From JAAFHB01 sp963675995 (lineage in GTDB: Bacteria > Bacteroidota > Bacteroidia > Bacteroidales > Prolixibacteraceae), in assembly GCA_963675995.2 (NCBI GenBank), contig CAXXIY010000002.1, forward strand, positions 2,981,138-3,045,137: a stretch of 64,000 nucleotides of DNA, given 5' to 3'. The notes under the pieces were generated by a model, which worked only from the letters and a program-made list of their open reading frames with translations, had not been told where the DNA came from and did not search any database. Below are positions 61,212-64,000 of the stretch, piece by piece. A program made the translations under genes and the position numbers. Each line of letters opens with the position of its first letter. Position 1 is the stretch's first letter.

Positions 61212-61378
61212 TGATTTATTGGTAACCGTTAACGTTCAAGTGTGTATTAAACAATTTCTATTCTTATCTTTACGCGCTGAAATTTTCAACCCCTAACCGC
61301 TTAATTCTTATTGCAAAATTCTGTTTAATAATTGTTTAGAATACAAATTTCGAATATTTAGGTGTTAATCGGATTATT

Positions 61379-62671
61379 ATGAATAAAAAAAGAGTTTTGA
61401 TTGCTGGTGCCGTATTAATGGTATTTGTAATAATTATTTTTTTCACAAAAGGCAGGAAACCAGGTGAAGAGGAGATTACCTGCAAAGTAAAAAAAGGATT
61501 AGTCGAAGTTAAGGTTCACTCATCAGGTCAGTTGGAATCCGAGAATTCCCAGAATATAGTTTTACCGGCAGTTCTATCAGGGCAGAATGTACGCATTTAT
61601 GATATCAAGATTACCGATCTGGTAGAGGAGGGAACCGTTGTCGATTCAGGTCAATATATTGCAACACTCGATCATAAAGTGATAGAAGAGGTATTGACAT
61701 CTGCCCGGCTCGAATTAGAGACTGCCGCTGCTATCATCGAGGATGCGAAGCTTGATTCCAATCTTAGTCTTAGTAATTACCGCGACCTGATTGTCAATTC
61801 CAGGTCGGATGTAGAGGAGCGTAAAATTGTGTTGGCAGAGTCGGTCTACGAATCACCCTCGGTGATCAAAAAAGCGGAGATGGATGTCAGCAAAGCTGAA
61901 AGAAAACTAGATCAGGATATCAAAGGTTTAGAGATGAGGGAACGCCAGCTTAAATCACAAATGGAACGACGCAACATCGATTACAGATTAAAGGAACAAC
62001 GGGTAAATGATCTGTTGAAATTATATGATGCACTGATTATCAAGGCGCCAAAACCTGGAATGGTGATCTATGCGAAAGACCGGTTTGGGATAAAAATTCA
62101 GATCGGATCGGTATTGACTCCCTGGAGTCCTATTATTGCCACATTACCCGATATGACAAAGATGATTTCCGAAACCTTCATTAACGAAATTGATATCGCT
62201 AAAATCAAAATAGGACAGAAAGTCACTTTAAGCATTGATGCATTTCCCGAAAAGGTATTAAAGGGGGAGGTGATTTCGGTAGCCAATATTGGACAACCAA
62301 TGCCGAAAAGTGATTCAAAAGTTTTCCAGGTCAATATAAGGATTTTTGGCAGTGACCCCGATTTAAAACCGGCTATGACAACCGGAAATGAAATTCAAAC
62401 CGGGGTATTTAATGATAAACTTTACGTTCCCTCTGAAGCGGTCTTTGAAACCGACTCCACAAAATTTGTATATGTAAAAAAACAAAATGTCGTTCGTCAG
62501 ATAGTGGACCTTGGAGATGAGAATGAAGATTACATCATTGTTAACAAAGGTGTTACCGAGGGTGAAGTCCTGCTTCTGAATGAACCTGAAAAGCTCGATG
62601 ACATAGAGACAATTGGTTGGGATATTTACAATGAACAACTTCGCAAACAAAAGGAAAAAAGCATTAAATGA
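61379..62671 (+). CDS. HlyD/MacA-type periplasmic adaptor
   Basis: A 430-residue membrane-fusion protein: N-terminal membrane anchor (about 4-23), a first barrel-sandwich half (VEVKVHSSGQLESENSQNIVLPA), a long alpha-hairpin (about 100-215; charged helices with EERKIVLAES and MRERQLKSQMERRN) and the return strand IIKAPKPGMVIYAKD. The beta-barrel domain follows (GQKVTLSIDAFPEKVLKGEVISVANIG). Such adaptors join an inner-membrane MacB-type transporter to an outer-membrane duct. Its stop overlaps the next start (ATGA), so the genes are coupled. Confidence 0.9.
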   Translation: MNKKRVLIAGAVLMVFVIIIFFTKGRKPGEEEITCKVKKGLVEVKVHSSGQLESENSQNIVLPAVLSGQNVRIYDIKITDLVEEGTVVDSGQYIATLDHKVIEEVLTSARLELETAAAIIEDAKLDSNLSLSNYRDLIVNSRSDVEERKIVLAESVYESPSVIKKAEMDVSKAERKLDQDIKGLEMRERQLKSQMERRNIDYRLKEQRVNDLLKLYDALIIKAPKPGMVIYAKDRFGIKIQIGSVLTPWSPIIATLPDMTKMISETFINEIDIAKIKIGQKVTLSIDAFPEKVLKGEVISVANIGQPMPKSDSKVFQVNIRIFGSDPDLKPAMTTGNEIQTGVFNDKLYVPSEAVFETDSTKFVYVKKQNVVRQIVDLGDENEDYIIVNKGVTEGEVLLLNEPEKLDDIETIGWDIYNEQLRKQKEKSIK

Positions 62672-64000
62672 AGATAAGAGCTTTTTATAACCGTTACTCC
62701 TACAATGTATTAATTGCAGTTGAGGCAATTTTTGCGAATAAGGTAAAATCGCTACTGACAGCATTGGGAATCATTTTTGGCGTTGCAGCTGTGATTAGCA
62801 TGCTGGCCATTGGGAATGGGGCTGAACAGGAGATTCTGGAACAAATTAAAATGGTCGGCGTAAATAATATTATTGTTACGCCAATCCAGCAAAATGATCA
62901 GGCAAGCTCCAATGATCCGGCAGGGAGTAGTTCGGCAGATGGGAATCAACTTGCCGGAAGCAAGAAGAAATTCTCCAAAGGTCTTACACTGTTGGATGCT
63001 GAATCTATTAAGGAGATCATTCCAACAGTACAGGAAGTTTGTCCCATAATCACCTTCAATTACACAGCTATTCTGCACGATATCAGCAGTCCGGTAAAAC
63101 TTGACGGAACAGACAATACCTATTTTCACCTGTTTGATATTAAATTGGAAAGTGGAACCCTGTTTCATCTTCAACATATCAAAGAGGGTTATCCGGTTTG
63201 CATCATTGGCAATAATATAAAGAATGTATTTTTCAACCAGGAAGCACCTGTAGGAAAATTCATTAAATGCGGACAGATATGGCTCCAGGTCATCGGGGTG
63301 ATTGAGAAAAGATCGTTCATTGGTACCGGTGGGGGGACGATGGCGATCAGCAGCACCGATAACAGCATCGTTATCCCGGTGAAAACGATGTTGCTCAGGT
63401 TCCGTAACCGGTCCCTGATCAGGGGCGATCAGGTGAAGCAGGCTGCTGTCACATCTCTTTCAAGAGATAACACCCCTACCAAAACTGAGGATATCAATCA
63501 GCTGGATAAAATTATTATTCGGGTAAAAGAGACACAACAACTCCCTTCAACAGCTAAGGTTGCCGGGAATTTATTGATGAGAAAACACAATGATATCCGT
63601 GATTTTGATGTAAGCATTCCCGAACTTTTATTGAAGCAACAACAAAAAACCAAGAATATTTTCAACATCGTCTTAGGAGCTATTGCCGGAATTTCGTTGA
63701 TTGTTGGTGGAATAGGAATCATGAACATCATGCTCGCCTCGGTGATGGAACGAATCAGGGAAATTGGGACTCGTCAGGCCATCGGTGCATCGAGAAAAGA
63801 TATTGTCTTTCAATTTTTATCGGAGTCAACTTTGATAAGTGTGGCAGGAGGACTGATTGGAATTATTTTAGGGGTGGTCCTCTCTAAAATAATTCAGTCA
63901 ATGTTCGACATAAAAACAATCATCTCGATATTTTCCATCTTTATCTCCTTTGGTGTCTCAGTCTTTATCGGTATAATCTTTGGTTATCTCCCCGCTAAGA
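62668..64000 (+). CDS. MacB-like ABC transporter permease (runs off right edge)
   Basis: The ATG at 62668 overlaps the adaptor stop and the frame is open for 444 codons to the edge. A first membrane helix (about 28-48, ANKVKSLLTALGIIFGVAAVISM) is followed by an extracytoplasmic MacB-type domain (about 60-330). The FtsX-type permease helices then begin (IFNIVLGAIAGISLIVGGIGIMNIMLASVMERIREIGTRQAIGASRKDI). No ATPase domain precedes it, so an ATPase gene must be supplied elsewhere, perhaps just outside the window. MacB-like systems export peptides, lipoproteins or drugs. Confidence 0.9.
   Translation, partial: MKIRAFYNRYSYNVLIAVEAIFANKVKSLLTALGIIFGVAAVISMLAIGNGAEQEILEQIKMVGVNNIIVTPIQQNDQASSNDPAGSSSADGNQLAGSKKKFSKGLTLLDAESIKEIIPTVQEVCPIITFNYTAILHDISSPVKLDGTDNTYFHLFDIKLESGTLFHLQHIKEGYPVCIIGNNIKNVFFNQEAPVGKFIKCGQIWLQVIGVIEKRSFIGTGGGTMAISSTDNSIVIPVKTMLLRFRNRSLIRGDQVKQAAVTSLSRDNTPTKTEDINQLDKIIIRVKETQQLPSTAKVAGNLLMRKHNDIRDFDVSIPELLLKQQQKTKNIFNIVLGAIAGISLIVGGIGIMNIMLASVMERIREIGTRQAIGASRKDIVFQFLSESTLISVAGGLIGIILGVVLSKIIQSMFDIKTIISIFSIFISFGVSVFIGIIFGYLPAK

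Noticed and set aside
1..64000. CRISPR array, prophage or insertion sequence
   Set aside because: No regular direct repeats with unique spacers, transposase, integrase or phage structural genes were seen.

Overview
The window looks like a chromosomal segment of a free-living or gut/sediment-type member of the Bacteroidota (Bacteroidia; Marinilabiliales/Prolixibacteraceae-like is my best guess). The signs are repeated -7 promoter boxes of the Bacteroidota form TAnnTTTG close upstream of genes, weak or absent Shine-Dalgarno sequences, and lineage-typical families: an MG/plug-domain protein, a FISUMP lipoprotein, DUF1080 proteins, PIN-PhoH, the YbiT-like ABC-F with a worn-out second ATPase half, and a sulfatase/fucosidase/hexosaminidase complement. 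I saw no rRNA, tRNA, CRISPR array, prophage or insertion sequence.

Layout. 1-9.1 kb: start of an exported sulfatase, an acyl-CoA dehydrogenase, a YeeE/YedE sulfur transporter, elbB, a membrane M50-like protein, folC, PIN-PhoH, ppnP and an SRPBCC protein, with convergent pairs sharing hairpin terminators. 9.2-15.2 kb: surface and lipid genes (FkbM methyltransferase, SuhB-like phosphatase, two tandem LpxL/HtrB-type acyltransferases, a GT2 glycosyltransferase), then an isochorismatase-type hydrolase and a DUF4256 gene broken by one frameshift in a G-run. 15.6-22.8 kb: a three-gene signalling operon (PocR plus about eight PAS domains plus histidine kinase; a lone receiver; a REC-PAS-PAS-kinase-REC hybrid), ending in a 21-bp tandem repeat that encodes a possible 39-residue heptad-repeat peptide. 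22.9-26.7 kb: cupin, a heavily decayed isochorismatase pseudogene, an exported L,D-transpeptidase-fold protein, a GNAT, a truncated antitoxin remnant and an RsmH paralogue. 26.8-39 kb: GH29 fucosidase with a PA14 domain, a fused EutB-EutC ethanolamine ammonia-lyase with an odd export-like N-terminus, a ModF-like ATPase, two surface proteins, a LysE exporter, a PLP desulfhydrase and a pirin. 39.3-49.3 kb: a sugar locus (Tat-exported Gfo/Idh/MocA oxidoreductase, HEAT plus two DUF1080 domains, HGSNAT-like acyltransferase, flippase-like protein, sodium:solute symporter, GH20). 49.3-55.4 kb: housekeeping genes. 55.4-58.1 kb: a two-gene metal-transport operon behind a structured leader. 58.3-64 kb: recG, a methyltransferase-like protein, and a MacA/MacB-like export system running off the right edge.

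The most interesting part is 55.4-58.1 kb. An NRAMP-family transporter whose TM1 and TM6 metal-site motifs are altered in the direction expected for Mg2+ rather than Mn2+/Fe2+ lies behind a soluble PRC/MgtE-N/CBS protein. The mRNA leader holds a 14-codon ORF with an acidic/proline start (MDEGPAD...). Its last codons form one arm of a helix that competes with a hairpin hiding an unusually strong ribosome-binding site. This is what a leader-peptide Mg2+ sensor would look like. The hypothesis rests on reading the sequence only and has not been tested.
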